Shown piece by piece: positions 32,281 to 40,652 of a DNA stretch of 57,415 bases. Below the pieces are notes generated by a model. It ran no database searches. It was not told where the DNA came from and saw only the letters and a list, made by a program, of their open reading frames with translations. Every line of letters starts with the position of its first letter. Position 1 is the first letter of the stretch. The translations under genes were made by a program, and so were the position numbers. Origin of the DNA: Candidatus Acidiferrales bacterium (GTDB taxonomy: Bacteria > Acidobacteriota > Terriglobia > Acidiferrales > UBA7541); assembly GCA_030037335.1 (NCBI GenBank), contig JASHRN010000237.1:1-57415 (forward strand), in the 5' to 3' direction.

Positions 32281-33934
32281 ATGAACCAACTTTATTACGG
32301 CGACAATCTCGACGTTCTCCGCCGCTACATCAAGGACGAATCCGTCGACCTCGTCTATCTCGACCCTCCTTTCAAAAGCAATCAGGACTACAACGTCCTC
32401 TTCGCCGAAAAAGACGGCACCGGAGCCGCCGCACAATTCAAAGCCTTCGAAGACACCTGGGAATGGAACCAGCTTTCCGCCGCCATGTACGAGGAAATCG
32501 TCGAGCGCGGCGGCCGCGTCTCCGACGTAATGCAAGCCTTCCGCCGCTTCCTCGGCACCAACGACATGCTCGCCTACCTCACAATGATGGCTCCCCGCCT
32601 CGTCGAACTTCATCGCGCCCTCAAATCCACCGGCAGCATTTATCTCCATTGCGATCCCACCGCCAGCCATTACTTGAAGCTCCTTATGGACGCGGTGTTC
32701 GGTCCCGTAAATTATCGAAACGAGATATCGTGGCTGCGCTCGCAACCAAAGAGCCATACCACCGTTAATTTTCCCAACTGCCGCGACATTCTGCTTCGAT
32801 ACTCGAAGGGTGACAGACCCAAATTCTTCAAGGTCTACAGCGAGTACGACGAAGCATATTTGAAGAAATTCTATAGATTCGTCGACGAAAAAGGTCGCCG
32901 CTACAGGCTCGGAGACTTGACGAACCCTAATAAAAACAGGCCGAACCTCACATATGAGTTCCTGGGCGTTCTCCGAGTGTGGCGTTGGACGAGGGACAGG
33001 GATGGAGAAAGCTTGGCGCGACGGACTAGTCTATCAGTCGAAAATGGGGGCTGTTCCCCAACTGAAGCGGTATCTTGACAAGATGAAGGGTCAGCCACTG
33101 AGCGACAATTGGGACGACATAGAGCATTTACATGGGTCCAACTTGGAAGGCCTCGGCTATCCGACACAAAAGCCGGAAGCATTGCTGGAGCGAATTCTCA
33201 AGTCGAGCAGCGAGGAAGGAGAGACGGTCCTCGACCCGTTCTGCGGCTGTGGCACATCCATCGCTGTCGCTCAGCGCCTAAATCGCAAATGGATTGGCAT
33301 CGACATAACCCATCTTGCCATCGGCCTCATCAAGAGCCGCCTTCGCGACGCATTCGGCGAAGCCGTCAAGGAAACCTACAAAGTCATCGGCGAGCCGACC
33401 GCGCTTCCCGACGCCGAAGAACTCGCCAAAGAGGACCCCTATCAATTTCAGTGGTGGGCGCTCGGCCTTGTCGGCGCGCGCCGTGCCGAGCAGCGCAAGG
33501 GCAGCGACCAGGGGATCGACGGGCGCCTCTATTTCCACGACGAAGGCGAAGGCGGCTCAACCAAGCAAATCATCTTGTCCGTGAAATCTGGACACGTTAA
33601 CGTGGCGCAAGTCCGCGACCTGCGCGGCTTCATCGAACGCGAAAAGGCCGAAATCGGCGTCCTCATTACTCTCGAAGACGCAACGAAACCTATGCGCACC
33701 GAAGCTGCCGCCGCGGGATTCTACAAGTCCCTTTATGGGCAGGATAAATATCCAAAGCTGCAAATCCTCACCGTCGCCGAACTCCTCGGCGGCAAGAGCA
33801 TCGCCTATCCTCAGCACAGCCATAACGTCACCTTCAAACGCGCCCCTCGCGCCGAAACTCCTCAAGCCGAACAACTCACCCTCGCCCCGAGTGACGAGAC
33901 CGCCAAGCCGCGAAAACCCCGCAAGCATTCGTAG
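32281..33934 (+). pseudogene. DNA methyltransferase fused to Mrr-like nuclease domain, frameshifted
   Basis: Two overlapping frames make one gene of about 550 codons. Frame one (32281 to about 33000) carries YGDNLDVLRR and motif IV LDPPF (residues 27-31). It then keeps family-like sequence to TYEFLGV.RVWRWTRD before running into unrelated residues and a stop at 33076-33078. Frame two picks up MEKAWRDGLVYQSKMG at 33002 and carries the SAM motif LDPFCGCGTSI. A C-terminal PD-(D/E)xK region follows (SDQGIDGRLYF, IILSVKSG, RDLRGFIEREKAEIGV). Deleting one G at 32999-33001 restores a single frame. The motif order (IV before I) fits beta-type N4/N6 methyltransferases. Likely a one-protein restriction-modification enzyme. 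The shift may be a real mutation or a sequence error. Confidence 0.8.
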
Positions 33935-33947
33935 GGGCGCTGCTTGC

Positions 33948-33974
33948 TGCGCCCGCGCGACTCTCCGAGTCGCG
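33948..33974 (+). repeat. 27-bp direct repeat flanking the R-M gene, right copy
   Basis: The right partner of 32030-32056, only 14 bases after the R-M stop codon. It contains the perfect hairpin GCGCGACTC-TCC-GAGTCGCGC. It may act as a terminator-like structure or mark an insertion boundary. Confidence 0.65.
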
Positions 33975-34097
33975 CCGCCACAAGACCGCGTAAGCCTAAG
34001 AAACATCGCCAGATCGCGCCGGACCAGAAATTCCTTGACAATGTATTTATAAAATGGTACACATATCAGTGCGCGCCTGAAAACTTCAGGCTGCGAC

Positions 34098-34130
34098 AAG
34101 CCGCCGCTTCGGCGGCTTTCGTATTTTATG
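34098..34130 (+). terminator. candidate Rho-independent terminator after the R-M gene
   Basis: The stem AAGCCGCCG / CGGCGGCTT (9 bp) with a CTT loop spans 34098-34118. It is followed by a T-rich stretch (TCGTATTTTAT). It lies about 165 bases after the R-M stop. Confidence 0.55.
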
Positions 34131-34143
34131 GGCGCGGGGGAGA

Positions 34144-34218
34144 TCCTAATCGCGGAAATATGGAAAATTAGAAATCGATGCAACTTACACAAAACAAACA
34201 CTCGAACTCATTTCTGAT
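34144..34218 (+). repeat. TTCTAAT/ATTAGAA interspersed element, copy B1
   Basis: TCCTAAT at 34144-34150, ATTAGAA at 34167-34173 and TTCTGAT at 34212-34218. The 38-nt interval carries ACAAAACAAA. The two outer boxes continue with the same copy-specific word, TCGCGGAAAT. Confidence 0.72.
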
Positions 34219-34332
34219 CGCGGAAATTTCCGCTTTTAGAAAAATTAGCCGCCCACTTTCGGACGCCGACCGCAGCCTCACCGCCGCGCGGGTCTTTGCT
34301 CCTCACTCCGCACTGGCCACTCGTCACCGCAT

Positions 34333-34407
34333 TTCTAATCGACAGAGCTATGAAAAATTAGAACCTTACATAAGCCTAATGAAATCAGTAAAGCTCACCC
34401 TTCTAAT
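34333..34407 (+). repeat. TTCTAAT/ATTAGAA interspersed element, copy B2
   Basis: TTCTAAT at 34333-34339, ATTAGAA 17 nt later at 34357-34363, and TTCTAAT 37 nt later at 34401-34407. Both outer boxes continue CGACA. The ACAAAACAAA core of the other copies is not recognisable here. It ends 153 nt before the DUF4097 start codon. Confidence 0.7.
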
Positions 34408-34560
34408 CGACACGAAAATGCACTTCATCCAAGGTGTTCTGTCCTCTTTCGGCACCGTTGAGCGCGCACCTGCTCACAAATGCCTGTCGCCTGCGTCTGA
34501 ACAATACGAAACGCTTTTGCGTATCATCATCGGCCCACTTTTCGAGAGAGGTGACACCGC

Positions 34561-35556
34561 ATGATAAAGAATCTGCAGTTCGCAGGGGCACTCCTCGCTC
34601 TGGCGCTGCTCGGCGCATTTGCAGTCGCGCCCGCGCAAGCCGCCATCGAAGGACATTTTGATCGTACCCTCACTGTAAACGGCCCCGTCGATTTGGACGT
34701 AACTACCGGCTCAGGAAACATTACGATTCATCCAGGCGATGCCGGCAAAGTGGAAATCCACGCAACAATTCGCGCGAACGACAACTGGCGCGAGAATGAT
34801 AAGGACGTCCAGTCTCGCGTGAATTATCTTGAACAGCATCCTCCTGTCGAGCAGGACGGCAACACCATCACCATTGGCCACGTCGAGGATCGCGATTTGC
34901 TGCGCGATATCTCCATCAGCTACGACATTGTTACGCCTGCGCAGACTCATCTCCATTCTGCCACCGGCTCCGGCAATCAAACTGTCGACGGACTCGCCGG
35001 CCCTGCCGAAACCTCCTCGGGTTCTGGCGACGTAAGGCTCAATCAGATTGGCTCGGACGTCCGCGCGACCACCGGCTCTGGCGAGATTACGATTTCCGGC
35101 GTGAAAGGCACTCTCAGGGCGAGTAGCGGCAGCGGCGATATTCGCGGCGACCAGATTTCCGGCGCAATTACCGCTTCCACCGGCTCGGGAGACGTCAGGC
35201 TCACGCAATCCGGCTCAGGCGATGTGGAAGTTTCCACCGGCTCGGGAAGCGTCGAGGCCAATGGTGTGAACGGCGCTGTGCGCATCGGAACCGGCAGCGG
35301 AAACATCAGCGCCCAGGGCACGCCTACTGGCGATTGGCGAATTCACACCGGTTCGGGAGACCTCACCGTCGAACTGCCGCAGCAAACCTCGTTTGAGCTG
35401 TACGCGCATACAAGCTCCGGCAGCATCGATTCGAAGTTCCCGATTACTGTGCAAGGAACCATCTCGCCTCGCGATCTTCACGGCCAAGTCGGAAATGGCG
35501 GGCCGCTCGTGGACCTTCGCACCAGTTCGGGCACGATTCACATCGAGTCTCGTTAG
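34561..35556 (+). CDS. exported DUF4097-type beta-repeat protein
   Basis: A 331-residue protein with a signal peptide (MIKNLQFAGALLALALLGAFAVAPAQA). The rest is a chain of short beta-strand repeats carrying TGSGDV/SSGSGDI-like turns (at least ten, from about residue 47 to the end). This is the pattern of DUF4097 beta-helix or adhesin-like proteins. It probably lies in the periplasm or at the surface. Function is unknown; relatives sit beside envelope-stress or anti-sigma genes. It is the nearest gene downstream of repeat copies B1 and B2, and is followed by a clear terminator. Confidence 0.88.
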   Translation: MIKNLQFAGALLALALLGAFAVAPAQAAIEGHFDRTLTVNGPVDLDVTTGSGNITIHPGDAGKVEIHATIRANDNWRENDKDVQSRVNYLEQHPPVEQDGNTITIGHVEDRDLLRDISISYDIVTPAQTHLHSATGSGNQTVDGLAGPAETSSGSGDVRLNQIGSDVRATTGSGEITISGVKGTLRASSGSGDIRGDQISGAITASTGSGDVRLTQSGSGDVEVSTGSGSVEANGVNGAVRIGTGSGNISAQGTPTGDWRIHTGSGDLTVELPQQTSFELYAHTSSGSIDSKFPITVQGTISPRDLHGQVGNGGPLVDLRTSSGTIHIESR

Positions 35557-35583
35557 CATCATCCCTCAAGGAAATTCCGCTCC

Positions 35584-35613
35584 AGGGCCCGGCCATCGTG
35601 CCGGCCCTTTTTT
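35584..35613 (+). terminator. Rho-independent terminator after the DUF4097 gene
   Basis: AGGGCC(C)GGC, a short loop, then GCCGGCCC followed by TTTTTT. One bulged C interrupts the 5' arm. It begins 28 bases after the stop codon. Confidence 0.82.
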
Positions 35614-35724
35614 CCGCCGAGCGCGTTTATCAGTTAAATACACGCTCCTTCCGTGCCCTTCCCTCCGCGATATAGTTGCACTGGTTCGCCCGGTCCCCTC
35701 GCCGGGCGGGAAAGGAATCCCACG

Positions 35725-36042
35725 ATGGCCCGCCCATGCCATGTGGCAGGATGTAACGAAGAAGTTTTGCCCTTTTTGGTGCGTGACGGTGTTTGCTTGA
35801 ATCACTTCGTCGAAATGGTGACTGAAAGAGCCGAGCTGATTCGCGGCTCTTGCATCCAGTCGCAGCCGATTGATCAAGAGACAATCGATTGGCTGCTCGG
35901 AGAGGCGCGTCACGTCGCGCAGGTGCTCTCCGCATCCGATCCAGGATGCCACGATGAGCAGGTCCTCGAACTGCTTTTGTGCCTTGCCAATTTGCAGGAC
36001 TACATCAAACATCACTCGGTAGCCGTCAAAGTCCCGAACTAA
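35725..36042 (+). CDS. small Cys/His-containing hypothetical protein
   Basis: A 105-residue protein. The ATG at 35725 has AAGGAA about 8 nt upstream and opens with a possible zinc-binding module: CHVAGCNEEVLPFLVRDGVC, then LNHF (Cys4, Cys9, Cys24 and a His). The rest is helical (IDQETIDWLLGEARHVAQVL, VLELLLCLANLQDYI). No signal peptide is seen. No family is recognised. It resembles short conserved proteins of unknown function, perhaps regulatory. It stands alone after the DUF4097 terminator. Confidence 0.65.
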   Translation: MARPCHVAGCNEEVLPFLVRDGVCLNHFVEMVTERAELIRGSCIQSQPIDQETIDWLLGEARHVAQVLSASDPGCHDEQVLELLLCLANLQDYIKHHSVAVKVPN

Positions 36043-36162
36043 AACGCGCGTGCCTTGAAGCGCGCTCGGCGTTCCAATCAAGCGTTAACTCTCTCGACGC
36101 TCCGTCTTGCTTTTCGAGATTTGGCGCTGCAATCTGAGCTTTCACGGATTTGACCGCCTCCC

Positions 36163-36873
36163 ATGACCGACGATCAAAAGACCAACGACCAAAACACTGA
36201 CGCCGCAAAGAAGCCACAGTTCCGGGCAGCCCAGCCTCAAATCCCTGGTGTGCCCACGCGACAACCACAGGGTACCGTCGCAACCAACGCAACTGCAAAG
36301 AGGCCCGTTCAGCCGTTTTACCTCTGGGCCGTAGGGGGCGGTGCAATCCTGGTGCTGATCATAGCGATTTTCTGGTGGGCTTACGGCGTGAACAAGACGC
36401 CACAGAGCGCGCCTGTGGCGGCTGCACCCGTCGCCGCTGCAAGACCTGCGCCGCGCAAGCCAACGGAAACGCTTCCCGTTGCGCCCGGCCCAATCGCCAC
36501 CGTTTCTCAAATGGAACAACCCTGGAGCACTCGCAAGTTTCTTTACCGCCACCCGGACGGTACAACGACTCTGGCAATGCTGGTTCATCTCCACGGCGGC
36601 ACCTACTGGGCCTTTTCTCTTCACGAACCCTTTGGAAACTGCGAATTGGAGCTGGCCAGCGTCGAAAAATTGCGGAACTATTACGAACTATATGCAAAAT
36701 ACCCCATGGTGGGCGATCCCTGCTCACGAACGGTCTACGATTTAACGCGCTACGGCAACGGCCCGAATGGGCTTGTCCGCGGAGCAATCGTTGCCGGCAC
36801 CGGTTCGCGTCCGCCCCTGGCAATTGAAGTCGACGTCGAGGGCGAAAAAATAGTCGCTTCCCGCAGCGAATAG
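36163..36873 (+). CDS. single-pass membrane protein, hypothetical
   Basis: A 236-residue protein. A polar N-terminus (about residues 1-50, rich in Gln, Asn and Pro) precedes one transmembrane helix (YLWAVGGGAILVLIIAIFWWAYGV). An Ala/Pro-rich linker and an outer domain follow: STRKFLYRHPDGTTTLAMLVH, FGNCELELASVEKLRNYYELY and GDPCSRTVYDLTRYG. The two Cys in the outer domain could form a disulfide. No family is recognised. It is probably an inner-membrane protein with a periplasmic C-terminal domain. Confidence 0.65.
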   Translation: MTDDQKTNDQNTDAAKKPQFRAAQPQIPGVPTRQPQGTVATNATAKRPVQPFYLWAVGGGAILVLIIAIFWWAYGVNKTPQSAPVAAAPVAAARPAPRKPTETLPVAPGPIATVSQMEQPWSTRKFLYRHPDGTTTLAMLVHLHGGTYWAFSLHEPFGNCELELASVEKLRNYYELYAKYPMVGDPCSRTVYDLTRYGNGPNGLVRGAIVAGTGSRPPLAIEVDVEGEKIVASRSE

Positions 36874-36971
36874 CTCGCTTAAGTCTTCCACAGCTTGAGA
36901 CCTGCTAATGGCGCATCGCCGCCAGGCCGTAACACTGGCTGCACGCAGGCTCGCTGCCAAATACAATAGAG

Positions 36972-37475
36972 TCAGAGCCAGCGGCGTACCCGAGCGCGGT
37001 ATCGCGCGTAGGATTCGCCAAACGTCTCGCCCAGCCGCGACTCTTCCAACGGAATCACGACTTTTTGCAAGTACACTATGCAGAGCACGAGGGTGACCAG
37101 CGCCGCGATTTGGGCCTGCAAACACATCGTGCCCACATACGCAAGCACGATGCCGACATACATCGGATTGCGGCTCAGGCGATAAGGGCCTTCATCCACG
37201 AACGCCCGGGAAATCTCACCCGGGGTTGTAGTGGTGTGCCGCCGACGGAAAAGCAGTTGCGCCCATCCTGCGACCACCACGGCCACAAGCCACAGTACGA
37301 TGCCTGCGACGTAGAGCACGTGCCGGACGCCAGCGGAAACCGTCGGCCGTGGAAACAAAGCGCCGATGCCCATTCCCGCCAGGTACGCAAGTACAAACAC
37401 CCAGGGTGCCGGGATGCGTAGCAGCAGCCGGAGAGGCAGCAGTGGTCTTTCGGGAACGGCCATGCGGCCGAACAT
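36972..37475 (-). CDS. isoprenylcysteine carboxyl methyltransferase (ICMT)-like membrane protein
   Basis: A 167-residue membrane protein with about four hydrophobic segments and the ICMT/PEMT signature: GPYRLSRNPMYVGIVLAYVG near residue 100, then EESRLGETFGESYARYRARVRRW at the end, which binds SAM and the substrate. Bacterial members methylate small lipids, thiols or unknown substrates. The start at 37475 is chosen because the in-frame TTG at 37493 reaches the terminator hairpin of the upstream gene; ATG 37463 is also possible. Confidence 0.85.
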   Translation of the reverse strand: MFGRMAVPERPLLPLRLLLRIPAPWVFVLAYLAGMGIGALFPRPTVSAGVRHVLYVAGIVLWLVAVVVAGWAQLLFRRRHTTTTPGEISRAFVDEGPYRLSRNPMYVGIVLAYVGTMCLQAQIAALVTLVLCIVYLQKVVIPLEESRLGETFGESYARYRARVRRWL

Positions 37476-37486
37476 TATAACGAATG

Positions 37487-37527
37487 AAAGCAAAACGGCC
37501 CTCTGATATGTGCAGAGGGCCGTTCGC
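37487..37527 (-). terminator. Rho-independent terminator of the lipoprotein gene
   Basis: A perfect 12-bp stem: AACGGCCCTCTG (37494-37505) and CAGAGGGCCGTT (37513-37524), with a 7-nt loop. On the minus strand it is followed by TTTTGCTTTC. It lies 20 bases after the stop of the gene ending at 37547. Confidence 0.85.
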
Positions 37528-37546
37528 TTTTCAGCCGGGAGTCAGG

Positions 37547-38953
37547 TTACGGAGTTGTCAGCAACTCCACGCTGCGCGCCACCATTTCCTGCTGCCCGGT
37601 TTGTTGGTCCACCAATATGAAGCCGACGACTCTCAAATCGAACGGACCTGCGCCGGAGAGAGCGGACAGGCCGCTCAAATTGATGTAATTGGTGAACTGC
37701 GTTGAAATCACCGTCAGCGGCTGAGGCAAAAGAATGCCCGCCAGATAATTGTCGTTGATCTGGAAGCTGCCCGTATTTCCGCTGTCGATTTGCGTGCTTC
37801 CCACAACCCATGAGCCTTCCTGACCCTGCCGCTCAAGCGTCACGCGATGCACTGTCAGAGTTTCCGAACTCCCTGAGCCGTTAATCTTTCCGCCGATTGC
37901 CAGCCGCTGCCCCGGCGCAAGAGTTGTGTTGTTGAAGAGAAGTGCCGTCAGCGGATTGTGGAAATCGCCGATGAGATACTTCTCCGAGCCGTTCAAAACG
38001 AAGCTGTCGATCGCACCAATGGGCGCCACAGGCTGAACATCAGGCAGTTCGCTGCGAACGTACACCTGCACTTGAGTCGCCGGATTGGGCGTCGGCGGAT
38101 TCACGTAAGTGGACAAGCCTCCCGCGAAGAAATGATCCTGCGAGAGAATGCCCACTTCCGTAGCGTCGATCTGATGCGTCACGCGATCCAGTTCCCCTGA
38201 CACGTCCACAATGGAATTTGTGGTCAGCGCGTCGAATGAGGCATCTCCGTCCCATCCCGTTTGCGCGTTTGTGGCCACTGTCCACGTCCGCCCGTGAGGT
38301 CCCTCCATCGCAAACGTCGTGTCGGTGTTATCGATGTTCGTCACGCCGCCGCGAAAGCAATCGATCTGAGCGTCGGGACCATCCGCCGCAAGCGCGCGAA
38401 CATTAAACGTCGGATTCACCGTTCCTGTCACTTGCCCGTTTTGTGTTTGAATCGTCTGTGCCAGATCAAGGTCAACCAGCAATCCAACCAGATCGTTCTG
38501 ACTCACCACAAGAGGATTCGCCAGTTGGACCGTAACATTGAACGTGCCCGGCGTGCCGTTGATGGTATTCAGCGCCGGCGGCGTCTGTGTGGTATCCAGA
38601 AAACCGATGACCGGCGTATTGCCAGTGATCGTCACGCTCGTATACGTCCCCGGCTGCACCGGCTCGAGATCGATCAGACCATGCAATCCGCTCAGCCGTG
38701 CAAAATCAATATTGACCGTGTTCGCGAGAACCGGCAACGATCCTCCCGAATTGTTTACCGTAATTCCCGTAATCATCACATCAAATGAAACCACGCTCGG
38801 AAACGTCGGCTGCGCGTCAGTTCCCAGCGTAAAAACGTTGCCTGCCTGCGGCTGAATATTGCTGGTGGTTTGCTGTGAGCCGCCACCACAACCGCTCATT
38901 ACTGCCAGTAAAACGACACCACAAAACACACCAATACTCTTCCGGATTTGCAT
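37547..38953 (-). CDS. outer-surface lipoprotein with DUF4382/DUF5666-like domains
   Basis: A 468-residue protein. The ATG at 38953 has AGGAG upstream (a GTG six codons earlier is possible). It begins with a lipoprotein signal (IRKSIGVFCGVVLLAVMSGCGGG, lipid Cys near residue 22). The N-terminal half fits DUF4382: SVVSFDVMITGITVNNSGGS, then FARLSGLHGLIDLEPVQPGTY. The C-terminal half repeats beta segments typical of DUF5666 (VDVSGELD..THQIDATEV, LAIGGKINGSGSSETLTVHRV). It is presumably on the outer membrane. Function is unknown. A strong terminator follows. Confidence 0.8.
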   Translation of the reverse strand: MQIRKSIGVFCGVVLLAVMSGCGGGSQQTTSNIQPQAGNVFTLGTDAQPTFPSVVSFDVMITGITVNNSGGSLPVLANTVNIDFARLSGLHGLIDLEPVQPGTYTSVTITGNTPVIGFLDTTQTPPALNTINGTPGTFNVTVQLANPLVVSQNDLVGLLVDLDLAQTIQTQNGQVTGTVNPTFNVRALAADGPDAQIDCFRGGVTNIDNTDTTFAMEGPHGRTWTVATNAQTGWDGDASFDALTTNSIVDVSGELDRVTHQIDATEVGILSQDHFFAGGLSTYVNPPTPNPATQVQVYVRSELPDVQPVAPIGAIDSFVLNGSEKYLIGDFHNPLTALLFNNTTLAPGQRLAIGGKINGSGSSETLTVHRVTLERQGQEGSWVVGSTQIDSGNTGSFQINDNYLAGILLPQPLTVISTQFTNYINLSGLSALSGAGPFDLRVVGFILVDQQTGQQEMVARSVELLTTP

Positions 38954-39189
38954 CCTCTTCTCCTGTTCCACCCCAGAACGGACAAGAAAAATGGCCGACA
39001 GCGAGGGTCAATTTTGGTCTTGCCTGAGGACCACCACCCTCTTCTTGTTGAACACTGGCCCCGCGGAGAAGTTGCGGCAGCCCGCGCCATTCGTCACGGA
39101 GCACGGGCTGTCAGTTGCCGAGGAAACATGCAGGTGAACGCGAGGTTTAGCGATTTCCTGCGGGCACGCGCTTGAAGGACAACAACCGA

Positions 39190-39435
39190 TCACTTTTCCG
39201 GCCGTTTGTTGCTGTGCGCACGGAATGCTTCGAGCGTCCATCGATCGTTCGCTTGGTCGTGTCGCAATACGTAAACATTGCCATCACTCGCCGTAACCCG
39301 AAAAAACGTCGCATCAGGCGAATACCATTTATCGTCTACGCTGTCGACGCCGTACGTATTTCCGCCCGCAAAAAAACGCACTGGCCGCTCATCCGCTTTA
39401 TAGCCTGCATAGCATTCGACGCGAATCTCGTGCAT
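39190..39435 (-). CDS. conserved small protein, hypothetical
   Basis: An 81-residue protein, probably beta-rich: IRVECYAGYKADERPVRFFAG, then VDSVDDKWYSPDATFFRVTAS and GNVYVLRHDQANDRWTLEAF. The pattern 'VECYAGY..ERP..F' is seen in short conserved bacterial proteins of unknown function. No signal or membrane helix. It lies 16 bases downstream of the BrkB-family gene on the same strand, so the two likely share a transcript. No clear ribosome-binding site is seen. Confidence 0.7.
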   Translation of the reverse strand: MHEIRVECYAGYKADERPVRFFAGGNTYGVDSVDDKWYSPDATFFRVTASDGNVYVLRHDQANDRWTLEAFRAHSNKRPEK

Positions 39436-39451
39436 TGGCCGTTACACCGCA

Positions 39452-40309
39452 TCATGCCGCGCGCACACGCACGCGTCCTTCCGCTTTTCGTTGAATACGC
39501 TCCGCGTTGTACGCTTCGCCTAACAAAACAACAATCGTTGTCAGATACATCCAAATCAACAAGCCTATCGCTGCCGCCACTCCGCCGTAGACTACGTCAT
39601 ACGGCATATGCCGCACATATGTGCCAAAAATCAGGTCCACTGCCCACCAAAGAATTGTGGACAACACTGCTCCCGGCAAGACTTCTTTCCAAGTCTGATG
39701 CTTTGGCCTTCCAATTCTGTAAACCGCCATCAGCACCGCCACGCCCAGAACAAAAACAATCGTGAGGTAGACCGCTACCAGCAAAAAATGCAGCCCAGTC
39801 GAGGAACGTCCGCCGTTATCCATCCACTTTTCTGTCTCGGCTCCGAGGATGGTCAGAATGACCAGCGTCATCCACGGAAATATCGTCAGACACAGCAGCA
39901 CGAGCGACCTCCATTGTCGGCTCCCAAATGTTGGCATGGTCGTATCGTGGCAGACCCGATGAAAACCCTCCATCAATGCATTCATCAGCCGCATTCCCAC
40001 CAGCATCGTTCCAAAAAGGCCTACGGCGATCCAATGCCACGCGCTAGCTTCGTGCCGCCCTAAATAAGCGCCCACCAGCCTCGCGCTCTCCGGCGGCAGA
40101 ATGATTTGCAGCCGGAACCACATCTGCAACACTGCTGCCGAACCCGATTTCGTTCCGTGCAGGATTCCCAGCCCCAACAGCAGAATCGGGAAAAATGCCA
40201 GGAACATATTAAAAGCGACCGCTTCTGTAACGGTTTGGCTCTGGGGATACACGCGCCGCCCCGCTCGCCACAAATCGATTGCCGCGCCGGTAAAACTCCG
40301 CCTCCGCAT
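39452..40309 (-). CDS. YihY/BrkB-family inner-membrane protein
   Basis: A 285-residue membrane protein with about six hydrophobic helices. The YihY family pattern is clear: RRVYPQSQTVTEAVAFNMFLAFFPILLLGLG at the start, and later MPYDVVYGGVAAAIGLLIWMYLTTIVVLLGEAYNAE. The ATG at 40309 is preferred; a longer frame to 40474 would run through the inverted-repeat element at 40385-40483 and has no family similarity. Despite older names (RNase BN, BrkB), the function is not settled; a transport role is possible. Confidence 0.9.
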   Translation of the reverse strand: MRRRSFTGAAIDLWRAGRRVYPQSQTVTEAVAFNMFLAFFPILLLGLGILHGTKSGSAAVLQMWFRLQIILPPESARLVGAYLGRHEASAWHWIAVGLFGTMLVGMRLMNALMEGFHRVCHDTTMPTFGSRQWRSLVLLCLTIFPWMTLVILTILGAETEKWMDNGGRSSTGLHFLLVAVYLTIVFVLGVAVLMAVYRIGRPKHQTWKEVLPGAVLSTILWWAVDLIFGTYVRHMPYDVVYGGVAAAIGLLIWMYLTTIVVLLGEAYNAERIQRKAEGRVRVRAA

Positions 40310-40384
40310 AGCTTCTCTTTGACTGCTAGACCATCCTCGAAGTGACGCGGCATGCCTTCCACGCCGCGTTCCCGCACCGCCGAG

Positions 40385-40483
40385 TGGGTCAGTTTGAATT
40401 TTCTTGCAAACGGGGCCCCCAGGCCCCCGGATAGGGTAGCTTGGGGGATCGTCACACAAGGAGTCAAAATTCAAACTGACCCA
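40385..40483. mobile_element. 99-bp hairpin element with perfect 18-bp inverted ends (MITE-like)
   Basis: TGGGTCAGTTTGAATTTT (40385-40402) is exactly inverted at 40466-40483. The 63-nt centre is GC-rich (GGGGCCCCC.. CTTGGGGG) and encodes nothing. A related half-site, GGGTCAGTTCAAATTGG, is at 50144-50160. Such ends resemble non-autonomous elements moved in trans; no transposase gene is in the window. Confidence 0.65.
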
Positions 40484-40652
40484 TCACCGGCCCCGCGAAC
40501 CCTACCATCCGTTCGCAAAATGTGCTAAGCTCGCACTGATCGGTATGTAACTCGTACGAGGACATTCGGGTGGCCAGCCCGGCAAACGAAAAGGCCAGTC
40601 GTAAGGGCCAAAATCAAGTCTCCCCACAAAAATCTAGCCTCCTCATTCAAAC

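Noticed and set aside
31951-32284. two plus-strand open frames of about 95 codons
   Set aside because: They lie in dispersed repeats and show Pro/Arg/Ser-rich translations without conserved features.
32985-33010. programmed ribosomal frameshift in the methyltransferase gene
   Set aside because: There is no slippery heptamer or obvious downstream pseudoknot; a simple one-base insertion explains the data better.
34178-34564. 128-codon open frame spanning repeat copies B1 and B2
   Set aside because: Its sequence is repeat-derived and low in codon bias; it ends in an overlap with the DUF4097 ATG that seems accidental.
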